Assembly (NCBI GenBank): GCA_041875495.1
Contig: CP112982.1
Location: 3,534,001 to 3,598,000 of the forward strand
DNA from: Halomonas sp. CH40
GTDB taxonomy: Bacteria > Pseudomonadota > Gammaproteobacteria > Pseudomonadales > Halomonadaceae
DNA length: 64,000 nucleotides
Direction of reading: 5' to 3'
This document shows, one piece after another, positions 54,690 to 63,084 of the stretch (positions are counted from its first letter, which is position 1; every line of letters starts with the position of its first letter). Position numbers and translations under genes: made by a program. The notes under the pieces are model-generated. The model was given only the letters and a program-made list of their open reading frames with translations, was not told the origin of the DNA and searched no databases.

Positions 54690-56609
54690 CTAACCCAGCA
54701 GGTAAGTATCCAGGTCGGTTCCTACGCCTATAATACCGTCATCTAGGTTACGCAGAAGATAGTCATCCACGTCATCCTGACTGGCTTGCTGGAATTCTTC
54801 AGACTCTGTGAACGCTAGCACCAGATCGCCTAGCGTTACGTTATCTGCCTGCAACTGGTTTTGCCAGTATTGCTCACCTTCAGGGTCCGGGGCACGTTCC
54901 AGCACCTGACGGTATAAGGTATCCAGCACTCTATCAGCGGTAAGTTCGCTGGCATCCCCAAGAAACTCTTCACTATCAAGGAAGTTTTCTGCCAGTGTTA
55001 CCAGGCCTTCTTCCTCCTGCCCCTCTTCCAGCCAGTACTCAAAACCGTCGCGATCCGGTACGCGATCAAGCACCCCGCTATACAGGCGTACAATAGACTC
55101 TGCCAGTCGGTGTTCCTGGGCCGATATATTGCTATCAAAGCCCAGTTCAGCAGGGTTCATACTTTCTAGATTAACGCCCCAAGTCAGCAGCTTGGTGCCC
55201 TGCACCAAGGGGTAACTTGACGTTATGTATTCTTCAGAATCCGTAAACGACAGTGCAATATCAGCTTTATCAGCGTCATCACTCAACATAGTATTGAGCC
55301 AGTACACCCGCCCTTCGCCGTCCGCGTTGCGTCCCAGCACATTCTGATAAAGCGCGTCGATAAAGCCTGCATTGCCGCCTCCCAGCCGATCAACAAGAGA
55401 GGTAAATTCTGCTGATGTCACAAAGCTTTGCGAAAGCTCGTACAGGCTGTTGCCGGTATTCAGCTGGGTAACCCAGTACTCCAGGCCTTCTTTATCTGCT
55501 GTACGCCCCAACATGCCGGTATAAAGCCGAATCACTGGGTCAAGCGTTTCATTCAGCTCAGGAAAACGCCGGTAGGCGTCAGTATTAGCCAATTCTGCAG
55601 ACAGTGCTTCAGGCCAGCTCCAGCCGCGATCTTCCAGAAGTGCTGTAAAGGTATTGATAGTCGCCTGTCTGGGATCAATGCTAGGGTCGGGGTCGGGGTC
55701 GGGTTCTGGCTCTGGCTCTGGCTCTGGCTCGGGCTCGGGCTCGGGCTCAGGATCAGGCTCAGGTTCTGGCTCTGGGGCAGGCTCCGGTTCTGGCTCCGGT
55801 TCTGGCTCTGGCTCCGGTTCTGGCTCTGGCTCCGGTTCTGGCTCTGGCTCTGGTTCGGGCTCTGGCTCTGGTTCTGGTTCGGGCTCTGGCTCTGGTTCTG
55901 GCTCTGGCTCGGGTTCTGGCTCTGGCTCGGGTTCTTCAAGCGAATCGATAAGACTATCGTTCCCCGCAATCCACGACTGCAATGTTGCGTACTGCCCCTC
56001 AACCAGGGTTGCCCAACTCTGAGTTGATACCACACCCATCACTTGCGGTGAACTGCCTGACATCGTCCATACCGGGCTTCCACTGCTGCCCGCATTGATC
56101 TCAAAATTATCCAGCAGCGCGACATCATAAATCGAGTCTCGATCCACCTGACCACTGCCTTCCATCATGCGGGGCTGGCCATTTTCACGGTAGTTACCGG
56201 GGTAGCCGGTTACCTGATAGGTTTCGTCGGGTTCAAAATCAGCCAGTTCTAGCCAGCCAAGTGTGTCACCCAATGCATCACCAAGACCAATAACCGCTAG
56301 ATCCGACTGACTTTCTGACTTTGACAAGAAACCAGCATTACGTGGATCAAGCTCAAAGTAGTCGAGGGTTTCTCCACTCACTGTTCCAAAGGGGCGGGCA
56401 CTAGCGTCGCGGCCCAATGTAATATCCACACTTGTTGCCTGCCCCCCCATCGCCGGGTCATATACCAGGTGAGCTGATGTTAGAATATCATTGCGGCCCA
56501 CCAAGGAGCCTGAGCCATACACCCGCGTGCCGTCTGGAAAGCTCGCCTCGATATAGGCCATCGCAGAGTACGGGAACTCACTATTTTCATCACCAATATA
56601 ACGCGGCAT
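54690..56609 (-). CDS. Trypsin-like peptidase with Glu-Pro linker and DUF4214 repeats
   Basis: A 639-residue protein. The N-terminal trypsin-like (V8-type) domain covers about 1-220 with His47 (TSAHLV), Asp103 (SDLAVIGL) and Ser176 (GSSGSP). A stiff linker of 42 Glu/Asp-Pro dipeptides follows (226-309), then three DUF4214 repeats ([23 protein letters not shown] and two more copies). It ends DLDTYLLG. No signal peptide. This start was chosen because it places the three catalytic residues at exactly the same positions as in the downstream paralogue; an ATG 11 codons upstream also exists. Export by a type I system is likely for DUF4214 proteins but inferred. Confidence 0.88.
   Translation of the reverse strand: MPRYIGDENSEFPYSAMAYIEASFPDGTRVYGSGSLVGRNDILTSAHLVYDPAMGGQATSVDITLGRDASARPFGTVSGETLDYFELDPRNAGFLSKSESQSDLAVIGLGDALGDTLGWLELADFEPDETYQVTGYPGNYRENGQPRMMEGSGQVDRDSIYDVALLDNFEINAGSSGSPVWTMSGSSPQVMGVVSTQSWATLVEGQYATLQSWIAGNDSLIDSLEEPEPEPEPEPEPEPEPEPEPEPEPEPEPEPEPEPEPEPEPEPEPEPEPEPEPAPEPEPEPDPEPEPEPEPEPEPEPEPDPDPDPSIDPRQATINTFTALLEDRGWSWPEALSAELANTDAYRRFPELNETLDPVIRLYTGMLGRTADKEGLEYWVTQLNTGNSLYELSQSFVTSAEFTSLVDRLGGGNAGFIDALYQNVLGRNADGEGRVYWLNTMLSDDADKADIALSFTDSEEYITSSYPLVQGTKLLTWGVNLESMNPAELGFDSNISAQEHRLAESIVRLYSGVLDRVPDRDGFEYWLEEGQEEEGLVTLAENFLDSEEFLGDASELTADRVLDTLYRQVLERAPDPEGEQYWQNQLQADNVTLGDLVLAFTESEEFQQASQDDVDDYLLRNLDDGIIGVGTDLDTYLLG
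55683..55934 (-). repeat. Hexanucleotide repeat coding a 42-unit Glu/Asp-Pro linker
   Basis: 252 bases of imperfect 6-bp repeats (on the plus strand mostly GGTTCT, GGCTCT, GGCTCG) encoding a run of EP with some DP and one AP. Synonymous third-position variety shows the tract is selected as protein and not merely slipped DNA. EP runs form stretched, stiff spacers, as in TonB. Confidence 0.95.
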
Positions 56610-56715
56610 AGAACGTTTTTTACCCAGAAGGTTAAAAAACATTAATAGTAACAGCAGAGTTCCCGCATTATTGGCCGATCAACGGCAGTATCTTCAGGTA
56701 TTTTGAGCGCTTATG

Positions 56716-58620
56716 TTATCCCAACAAATAAGATTCCAGGTCGGTCTCTACACCTATCAACTCCGTCTGAAGGTGTTCATTCAGATAATCGTCCACCTCT
56801 GATTGGCTACTTTGCTGAAATTCCTGGGATTCAGTAAACGCTAACACCATCTCCCCCATACCAAGATCTTGCTTTTCAAGCTGGTTCATCCAGTAACGCT
56901 CACCCGCTGGGTCAGCTTCACGTTCGAGCACCTGGCGATACAGTCTCTCCAACACTTGCGCTGTGGATAACTCATCAGCCCCATTCAAAAATTCTTCGCT
57001 GTACAGAAAATCCTCTGCCAACGCCACCAAACCACTTTCCTGCTGACCGGCTTCAAGCCAATGACCAAATCCTTCAGCGTCAGGCGCGCGCCCCAGGACC
57101 CCGCTGTAAAGGCGCACAATAGCCTCACCAAGCTGCATCTCCTGAGCGGAAATATCGCTGCCAAACCCCAAGCTGGCAGGGTTCATCTCTGTGAGGTTTA
57201 CGCCCCAGGTAAGCAGCTTGGTGGCCTGCACCAACGGAAAACTCTCTGTTATATATTCGTCTGAGTCTGTGAAGGAGAGCGCAATCTGGGCTTTTTTATC
57301 GTCACCTGCTTCGCCTAACAGCTGGTTTAACCAGTAGACGCGCCCCTGGCTATCCGGCGCGCGTTCCAGCACATTATGGTAAAGCGCATCAATAAAGCCT
57401 TCATCACCGCCGCCATGTTGGCTGACCAAAGATGAGAACTCTGTAGAGGTAACAAACGCCTTGGCCAATTCATCTAGGCCATTACCGCTATTCAACTGTT
57501 TAACCCAGTATTCAAGCCCCTCTCTGTCTGCCAGCCGTCCCAGCATTCCTGTATAGAGGCGCACCACAGGATCAACACTTTCCTGCAACCCAGGAAAACG
57601 CATTAATGTGTCGGTTGATTTCAATTCATGCCCTAGCACTTCACTCCAGCCCCAGCCTTTAGCTTCAAGGAGATCAGCAAGCATGTCGATGGCATCTGGG
57701 TCTGGTTCAGCTTGTGGTTCAGGCGCTGCTTTGGGTTCAGGTGCTGCTTTGGGTTCAGGTACTGACCTAGTTTGTGCCTGAGTTTCAGAATCTGATGAAG
57801 GTGAGAGTGGCACGGGTTTGGGGTTGGGCTCAGCTGGTTCTGTTTTTTCTGGCTCCAACTCAGCGTCATTAGCATTTTGCCCAGAAGAGGATGTTTCCTC
57901 TTCAGTCGCTTGTTCAACCACTTCGCGTGATATCTCTTTACTTGCTGGTATTGGTGAAATGAACGCATCGTTACCATTGATCCAAGACTGAAGCGTCTCG
58001 TAGCTGGCTTCCACCAAGGCGGCCCAGCTCAGGGTAGACACGACGCCAGCCAGTTCGATGGTGCTGCCGTTTTGTAACCAGACTGGACTGCCACTGTTAC
58101 CAGGGCTGGTCGCAAAGCCCTCCAGCGCAATCAGGTCGTAATAATGATGCTTACTTGCTGTGCCTCCAGCTTCTACCATCCTGGCTCCCTGGGCATCAAA
58201 ATGTTTGCCTGGATATCCAGTGATCTTATAGTCAACCTCCTGCGAAAAAGGCGTAAGTTCAAACCAGCCCAGCTCATCACCTACCGCATGCTCAAGCCCG
58301 ATAACAGCTAGGTCTTTCTGGCTTTCTGATTGACGAATCGAATTGGGTTCGTCCAGAGCCAGGTTATAGTAATCAAGGCTAACGCCCTGAAATGAATCAA
58401 ACGGATAGCGATTACCGTCCTTGCCAGGCGCCACCGTTACGTCAATTGCCTGCCCGCCACGCTGGGGGTCATAAATAATATGTGCTGCCGTCAGCACATC
58501 GTTAACCCCTACCAAAGCGCCTGAACCGTAGATGGTCGACCCATCGGGAAAGGTTGCCTCAATATACGTCACCGCGGCATAAGGAAACTCATCACTCTCC
58601 GCACCAATATAGCGTTCCAT
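56716..58620 (-). CDS. Trypsin-like peptidase with DUF4214 repeats, paralogue
   Basis: A 634-residue paralogue of the gene downstream. Trypsin-like domain with His47 (TAAHII), Asp103 (KDLAVIGL) and Ser176 (GNSGSP); three DUF4214 repeats from about residue 330 ([23 protein letters not shown] and two more); C-terminal DLESYLLG as in the paralogue. The linker is different: about 90 residues of acidic, Ser-rich sequence with short PEPKAA repeats instead of EP units. GGGAG precedes the second of two nearby ATG codons. No signal peptide. Separated from the paralogue by about 106 bases. Confidence 0.87.
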   Translation of the reverse strand: MERYIGAESDEFPYAAVTYIEATFPDGSTIYGSGALVGVNDVLTAAHIIYDPQRGGQAIDVTVAPGKDGNRYPFDSFQGVSLDYYNLALDEPNSIRQSESQKDLAVIGLEHAVGDELGWFELTPFSQEVDYKITGYPGKHFDAQGARMVEAGGTASKHHYYDLIALEGFATSPGNSGSPVWLQNGSTIELAGVVSTLSWAALVEASYETLQSWINGNDAFISPIPASKEISREVVEQATEEETSSSGQNANDAELEPEKTEPAEPNPKPVPLSPSSDSETQAQTRSVPEPKAAPEPKAAPEPQAEPDPDAIDMLADLLEAKGWGWSEVLGHELKSTDTLMRFPGLQESVDPVVRLYTGMLGRLADREGLEYWVKQLNSGNGLDELAKAFVTSTEFSSLVSQHGGGDEGFIDALYHNVLERAPDSQGRVYWLNQLLGEAGDDKKAQIALSFTDSDEYITESFPLVQATKLLTWGVNLTEMNPASLGFGSDISAQEMQLGEAIVRLYSGVLGRAPDAEGFGHWLEAGQQESGLVALAEDFLYSEEFLNGADELSTAQVLERLYRQVLEREADPAGERYWMNQLEKQDLGMGEMVLAFTESQEFQQSSQSEVDDYLNEHLQTELIGVETDLESYLLG

Positions 58621-58775
58621 GGTCATTTCTCCCTTCCATCAAAATTTTTGTCTACATTAGTTAATGTAGATTATTGATGAAGGGCATGCACGACCTTTTA
58701 TAAAAAACTTTGCCGCTTGAGTATGAGCTTCACTCCGTTGATGGACCACAATGTAAAAATTAATTCAACTGATCA

Positions 58776-59588
58776 TCAGCTATCAAAATCGAAATGAAAG
58801 CTATCATCGCTGTTTAGTAGATCGTTTACATCCTGCTGGTTGATTGCCTCAGCGGCTCTGCTATGCAGGTCTCTTAGCTTGGCAAGATTTTTTAACTGAG
58901 GCATGCTCAACAATTGCGAATAAGCCATTTTAAGCGCACCTATTTGCTGAAGGTGCTGTAGCGTATCATCCGGCAATGCATTCATAGCTGTCTCATTAAT
59001 GCGATAAATCCCTTTAATTGCGACAGTTTTTTCTTCCTGCTTAAAGCTCATTGGCCATTCCTGGATCAAGTCAACTGCTTCCAATGCCTCTACGGCTTTC
59101 TGGGTTTTCTGACGCCCTTGTGCAGCAGCCTCAAGAAAACGCATGGTGTCATTTAGTTCTTGACTAGGAGACCCTTGTTGATCAAAAAACAACACATCGT
59201 CGTCTGTGGGATGCTCGCGTAATAGACCACTATCCAGATTAAAGCACAACACCCGTTTCTCTCGGGCCGAATTTACTCCCAACACAAAAGGATAGCTACG
59301 ATAATAAGCTGGAGTATAACGACTCATCCATTGCAACGTCTGAGGGTTCAAGTAAAGATTCTGATTGCCTTCCAAGGCTTGCAAAGCTACCAAACGAAAA
59401 CCATCCAGCTCGCCCTTAGAGGAAGACCTATCACGGATCAAACACACCGGCATCGTGGTTATAACCTGTGACAACTCATCTAATAACACAGGGACAAAAC
59501 GATCTTGCTGGGCGTGTTCAAAATTTCGCGCACGCTGAAAACCGGCGTTTGCATGTACAGAATGCTGTAGAGGGATGATATTGGGCAT
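58776..59588 (-). CDS. SapC family protein
   Basis: A 270-residue SapC-family protein. MPNIIPLQHSVHANAGFQRARNFEHAQQDRFVPVLLDELSQV and YYRSYPFVLGVN, with the late ALKMAYSQLLSMPQLKNLAKL, follow the SapC pattern. The family is named after a gene in the S-layer locus of Campylobacter fetus and is often linked to surface-layer protein genes; its role is unknown. AAGGA about 11 bases before the ATG. There is no signal peptide. It lies just downstream of the S-layer-like gene, behind a terminator. Confidence 0.85.
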   Translation of the reverse strand: MPNIIPLQHSVHANAGFQRARNFEHAQQDRFVPVLLDELSQVITTMPVCLIRDRSSSKGELDGFRLVALQALEGNQNLYLNPQTLQWMSRYTPAYYRSYPFVLGVNSAREKRVLCFNLDSGLLREHPTDDDVLFFDQQGSPSQELNDTMRFLEAAAQGRQKTQKAVEALEAVDLIQEWPMSFKQEEKTVAIKGIYRINETAMNALPDDTLQHLQQIGALKMAYSQLLSMPQLKNLAKLRDLHSRAAEAINQQDVNDLLNSDDSFHFDFDS

Positions 59589-59663
59589 TGGAAAATTTTT
59601 CCTTTTATAAAATAGCTTCAAAAAGTTATCAGTGCTTAATCTTTATTGTATAAAAAAACAACC

Positions 59664-59695
59664 AAAAAAAACCCCCGATACGTGACCGGGGGTTT
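59664..59695 (-). terminator. Rho-independent terminator of the S-layer-like gene
   Basis: Read on the minus strand, a 9-bp stem (AAACCCCCG / CGGGGGTTT) is followed by a run of eight T residues (five beyond the stem). It stands 67 bases after the S-layer-like stop and about 75 bases before the SapC start, so it separates the two genes. Confidence 0.92.
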
Positions 59696-59762
59696 CGTTG
59701 TCTCTCAATACAATTAGAGAGAATAGCTAAGCTGAATTACTCAAATAATATCTAAACTGAGA

Positions 59763-62396
59763 TTAGGCAATATTATCAATGGTAAAGGTTTGTTCTTCAC
59801 CGAAATTGACAGAGCCAATCAAAGAAGCCGAGTTAAACTCGCTGTTACCATTAGCATTGTCTGCTGTCACTTCATAAAGCTTAAACAAGCCATTGCCAGC
59901 GGGATTCTCAACCATCATGATTGAATTCTGCTCACCACCACTTAGGTCAGCGTCACGGCTAACAGAGTAGGTGCCATCGCCATTCAAAGCAGAAAGGACT
60001 TGACTATCAGTCATGTCACCAAAGCTCAGATTAACAGTGTTGGCAGTGTCCAAAGTTGCAAAATTGGTAAGCACAACACTGTTGGCAGTAAATACGCCAT
60101 TCTCAACCAGCGTAGTTTCAAGACGATTGCTATCTAGGCTGTTACCGTCCATACCGTCCAACCAAGCGGTGAAATCCAGAATATCTGCACCGTTGGTACC
60201 ATCGTCAGTAGTTGTGAAGTTCTGGATAGATTTACGGCCAGAATTGCCTTCGGCAAACACGATGGTAGAAGAAGTATCTTCTTCACTAAGAATGATAGTG
60301 TCACGACCGCTGCCAGTAGCAATGGTATAAGTACCAGTACCTGTGACGTTGATAGTGTCGTTTCCTGCACCCGTCGTAATGCTGTATGCACCTGCTTCGT
60401 TGGTCGGATCAACTGCAGCTTCAGATTCATGCCAGTAGGTAACATCGCCGCCGCCAGTGGCAGAAAAAGTATCTACATTATAGGCGCGGAATGCTTCAGC
60501 GGTTTCAGCGTTGTCAGTGTGAAAACCACCGACAGTCAGATCACCCAGGAAGCCGTCAGCATCGACGTTTGACATCTCGGTATGGGCACCTTCCTCATCA
60601 GTGCCGAAACCTTCCCGAATAGTCAGGCTAGCAAAGTTATTACCGCCCACGTAATCTTCATGAGTCACGATAGTAACTTCTTCCAGATCATCGTTAGTGG
60701 TGCCGATCCACCCAACATTGCTCGGCTTCTCGCTGCCACCCAGAACGTCGACATTGAATACTGGGATACCATCTGAGTTGACACTCTGAGACTTACCGCC
60801 AACTTTGACATCGCCACCTTCAGAACCACGACCAACTTTGTGCAGCTCAATGTTGGTAGAAATGATTTCATCGTTCGGGCCTTCCTGACGGTCAGCACGC
60901 TCAATACGGTTAGATGCGTATGAACTCGCAACATTTTCAGCTTGATCAATTGTCAGCCAAGCATCACGTGTTTCCAGTGTGTACTCATTGCTGGCGGTCA
61001 GAACAATTTCTTCACCTAGACGATTTTGATTGCCATCGTTCCAGACGTTACCGATAGTGAAGCTCAGTGAAGATAGAGCTTCAGCATTATCAGAGTTATC
61101 AGCAACTAAAGCTGGCAGGGCAGTTTCATTTAAGTACCCAACCAGTTCCCGCTCAGTTCGGAACTCATCGCCGTAACCCATCGGGTCTTCTTCAATGTAC
61201 TGCGCTAGATCATAACGCTCACCATCCAGAGCAAACTCCATGCGACGAACGAAGACACCATCCAGACGTAATTCACCGCCGTTTTGATCGTAGCTATCCT
61301 GGTTCATCATTTTGAACACGACGCTAGACACACCAAATTCAGTGCGCGGCACTAAGTAATTTTCATCGAAATAAACTACCAGATCAGATGCCACACCACT
61401 AGAATTGGCGTTGGACGTATGATCCATACGGAATGTCAACTCAGATGTAGCACGCTTGTTACCCGCTGCATCCAGAGTAGTGATATCCTGAACTACAAGA
61501 TGAGAATTGCTATTATAGGAACCAAGGTGCTCAACGTCTGTCATGCGAGAAGCATTAAAATAAACTTCTTTTTCATCAATTGTATCAAGAGCATTGATTT
61601 CTACATTTTCAATACTTTCGGTAGTCGGGCGAACTGCGCCAGCACCACCGGTTACGAACGCGTCATTGATCAGATCAGCTTTCAGCGTATCGACACCTTC
61701 ACCACCGTCAAGCACATCACCTGTGTTTAAGGTGTTACCATTGGTAAAGTTAATGGTAGTGATCGGTGCAACAAAGGTGTCGTCCAGATCTGTACCATCA
61801 ACAGTGTCAGCATTGGCAGTATGGCTGAAAATTTCACCAGATGTATCAATTTCACCGCCAACTTCAGGTTCACCACCTTCAGATGGAATACCTGCAACCC
61901 AGTCGCTGGGATCGATACCAGAAACATCTGTATCAGCGTTGACCCCAGCTAGAATGCCAGCAGCATATTCGTCAGCAGCAGTGCCTGAATGCGCTTCGCC
62001 AGCAGCAGCGGTGTATAGATCTGCAGCAACTACTTTGTTGGCCAGTGTCGTTGCGTCGGGCGCATCACTGTCAGAAGCACCTTCAACGATAGCCAGAGCG
62101 ATGGTTGCCAGATCCAATTCGCCACTTTCGAGCTTGCCTGTCCAGAACTCAAGACCTTCCGCTTCAGCATCGCGACCAAACGCCTGCTGATAGATGCCGT
62201 TAACCAGCGCTTCGTTATCCAAACCACTGAAACGCTCTGTGTACTCAGCAGAGTTACCAAAAGCGCTAACAACTGATTCGATGCTATTGGCTTCGATTTC
62301 TTCTGCCCAGAACTGCAAACCAGCGGCGTCCGCAGGACGGCCGTAGTAAGCGACATAAAGTTGTTGAGCTAGATTCAAATTCTCTTGTGTTGCCAT
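59763..62396 (-). CDS. Large acidic S-layer/RTX-like DUF4214 protein
   Basis: An 877-residue, strongly acidic, Asn/Asp/Thr-rich protein with almost no Cys. Two DUF4214 repeats open it (LYVAYYGRPADAAGLQFWAE and IYQQAFGRDAEAEGLEFWTG, about residues 12-110), and a long beta-rich region follows. Near the end are RTX-like repeats (ITTGAGNDTINVTG, IATGSGRDTIIL) that would bind Ca2+. No N-terminal signal peptide; a type I secretion signal at the C-terminus is expected. Its own strong terminator, long leader and AGGAG site suggest high expression, as for a surface layer or biofilm adhesin. No obvious enzyme domain is visible. Confidence 0.82.
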   Translation of the reverse strand: MATQENLNLAQQLYVAYYGRPADAAGLQFWAEEIEANSIESVVSAFGNSAEYTERFSGLDNEALVNGIYQQAFGRDAEAEGLEFWTGKLESGELDLATIALAIVEGASDSDAPDATTLANKVVAADLYTAAAGEAHSGTAADEYAAGILAGVNADTDVSGIDPSDWVAGIPSEGGEPEVGGEIDTSGEIFSHTANADTVDGTDLDDTFVAPITTINFTNGNTLNTGDVLDGGEGVDTLKADLINDAFVTGGAGAVRPTTESIENVEINALDTIDEKEVYFNASRMTDVEHLGSYNSNSHLVVQDITTLDAAGNKRATSELTFRMDHTSNANSSGVASDLVVYFDENYLVPRTEFGVSSVVFKMMNQDSYDQNGGELRLDGVFVRRMEFALDGERYDLAQYIEEDPMGYGDEFRTERELVGYLNETALPALVADNSDNAEALSSLSFTIGNVWNDGNQNRLGEEIVLTASNEYTLETRDAWLTIDQAENVASSYASNRIERADRQEGPNDEIISTNIELHKVGRGSEGGDVKVGGKSQSVNSDGIPVFNVDVLGGSEKPSNVGWIGTTNDDLEEVTIVTHEDYVGGNNFASLTIREGFGTDEEGAHTEMSNVDADGFLGDLTVGGFHTDNAETAEAFRAYNVDTFSATGGGDVTYWHESEAAVDPTNEAGAYSITTGAGNDTINVTGTGTYTIATGSGRDTIILSEEDTSSTIVFAEGNSGRKSIQNFTTTDDGTNGADILDFTAWLDGMDGNSLDSNRLETTLVENGVFTANSVVLTNFATLDTANTVNLSFGDMTDSQVLSALNGDGTYSVSRDADLSGGEQNSIMMVENPAGNGLFKLYEVTADNANGNSEFNSASLIGSVNFGEEQTFTIDNIA

Positions 62397-62457
62397 GGGA
62401 CTATAGTCTCCTCACTGAAAAAAGATACCACCAAATTAAAAATTGATAGCACTTATC

Positions 62458-62477
62458 TACCTTGAGCGCTCAAGGTA
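62458..62477. promoter_or_regulatory. Perfect 20-bp palindrome upstream of the S-layer-like gene
   Basis: TACCTTGAGCGCTCAAGGTA is a perfect inverted repeat without a spacer, 61 bases before the start codon. It may be an operator of a dimeric regulator or, as RNA, a stable hairpin in the leader. Confidence 0.75.
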
Positions 62478-62572
62478 TTCGTCGGGTTCCTGATTGCAAT
62501 ACGGCCAACAACTGAATGTTAAATTTTATCAATTGCGTGACACGAATCACTTAAACCTTCTGGAACTCAGCT

Positions 62573-62602
62573 AATGTAATGTCACCAATAAAATTAAGTC
62601 AA
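62573..62602 (-). promoter_or_regulatory. Possible sigma-70 promoter of the S-layer-like gene
   Basis: On the minus strand TTGACT (62602-62597) and TACATT (62578-62573) are 18 bases apart. It would start a leader of about 170 bases that contains the 20-bp palindrome. Match to consensus is only moderate, so this is tentative. Confidence 0.4.
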
Positions 62603-63084
62603 TGCCAATGAAAAAAACGTCGCCGACAGCACAGCATATTTAATTAAATTATACATTTAACAATTTTTAAATAAGTATAAGCAACTGATTATATTGCTTT
62701 ATTTTTTCTATTACTGGCTAAACACAATTTTCATCAAAATTAATTTTTAGTGAAAAAAAATACAGCCTTGGCGCAGGAATAAGTAAACAATTATTAAATT
62801 TACCGGATCAATAAAAAGCCGTGAAATAACAAGGCCAAAATCAATAGTGATAAAATGAACAACTATTAAATTTTAAAATAGAAAACGATGTAATCAAGAA
62901 CTATTACGTTCAATTTCGTTAATTATACAGCTCTCATGGAAAACAGGGCGGTAAAAGCTAAAGTCACAGGAAAACAAGAATATACTGGCAGTACATCAGG
63001 TCATTAACCGGCAACCCAGATAGCCAACTAAACACGACAACACCTAAACAACACCGTAGACGTCGTTGCGTCCTGTCTTATGCT

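Larger units (their letters stand above)
62397..63084. other. AT-rich gene-free region upstream of the S-layer-like gene
   Basis: About 690 bases with no credible ORF on either strand and much higher A+T than the rest of the window. It contains a perfect palindrome, a possible promoter near 62573-62602, and long A/T runs (around 62630-62900) that could be bent DNA or H-NS-like binding sites. Confidence 0.75.

Noticed and set aside
55680-55940. Tandem repeat as a CRISPR-like array
   Set aside because: Units are six bases with no spacers; it codes an EP linker in frame.
55428-56027. Long plus-strand frames through the repeat, giving Gly-Ser and Trp-Leu-rich products
   Set aside because: They are antisense shadows of the Glu-Pro repeat; the low-complexity translation follows from the hexanucleotide repeat, and the minus frame has clear flanking domains.
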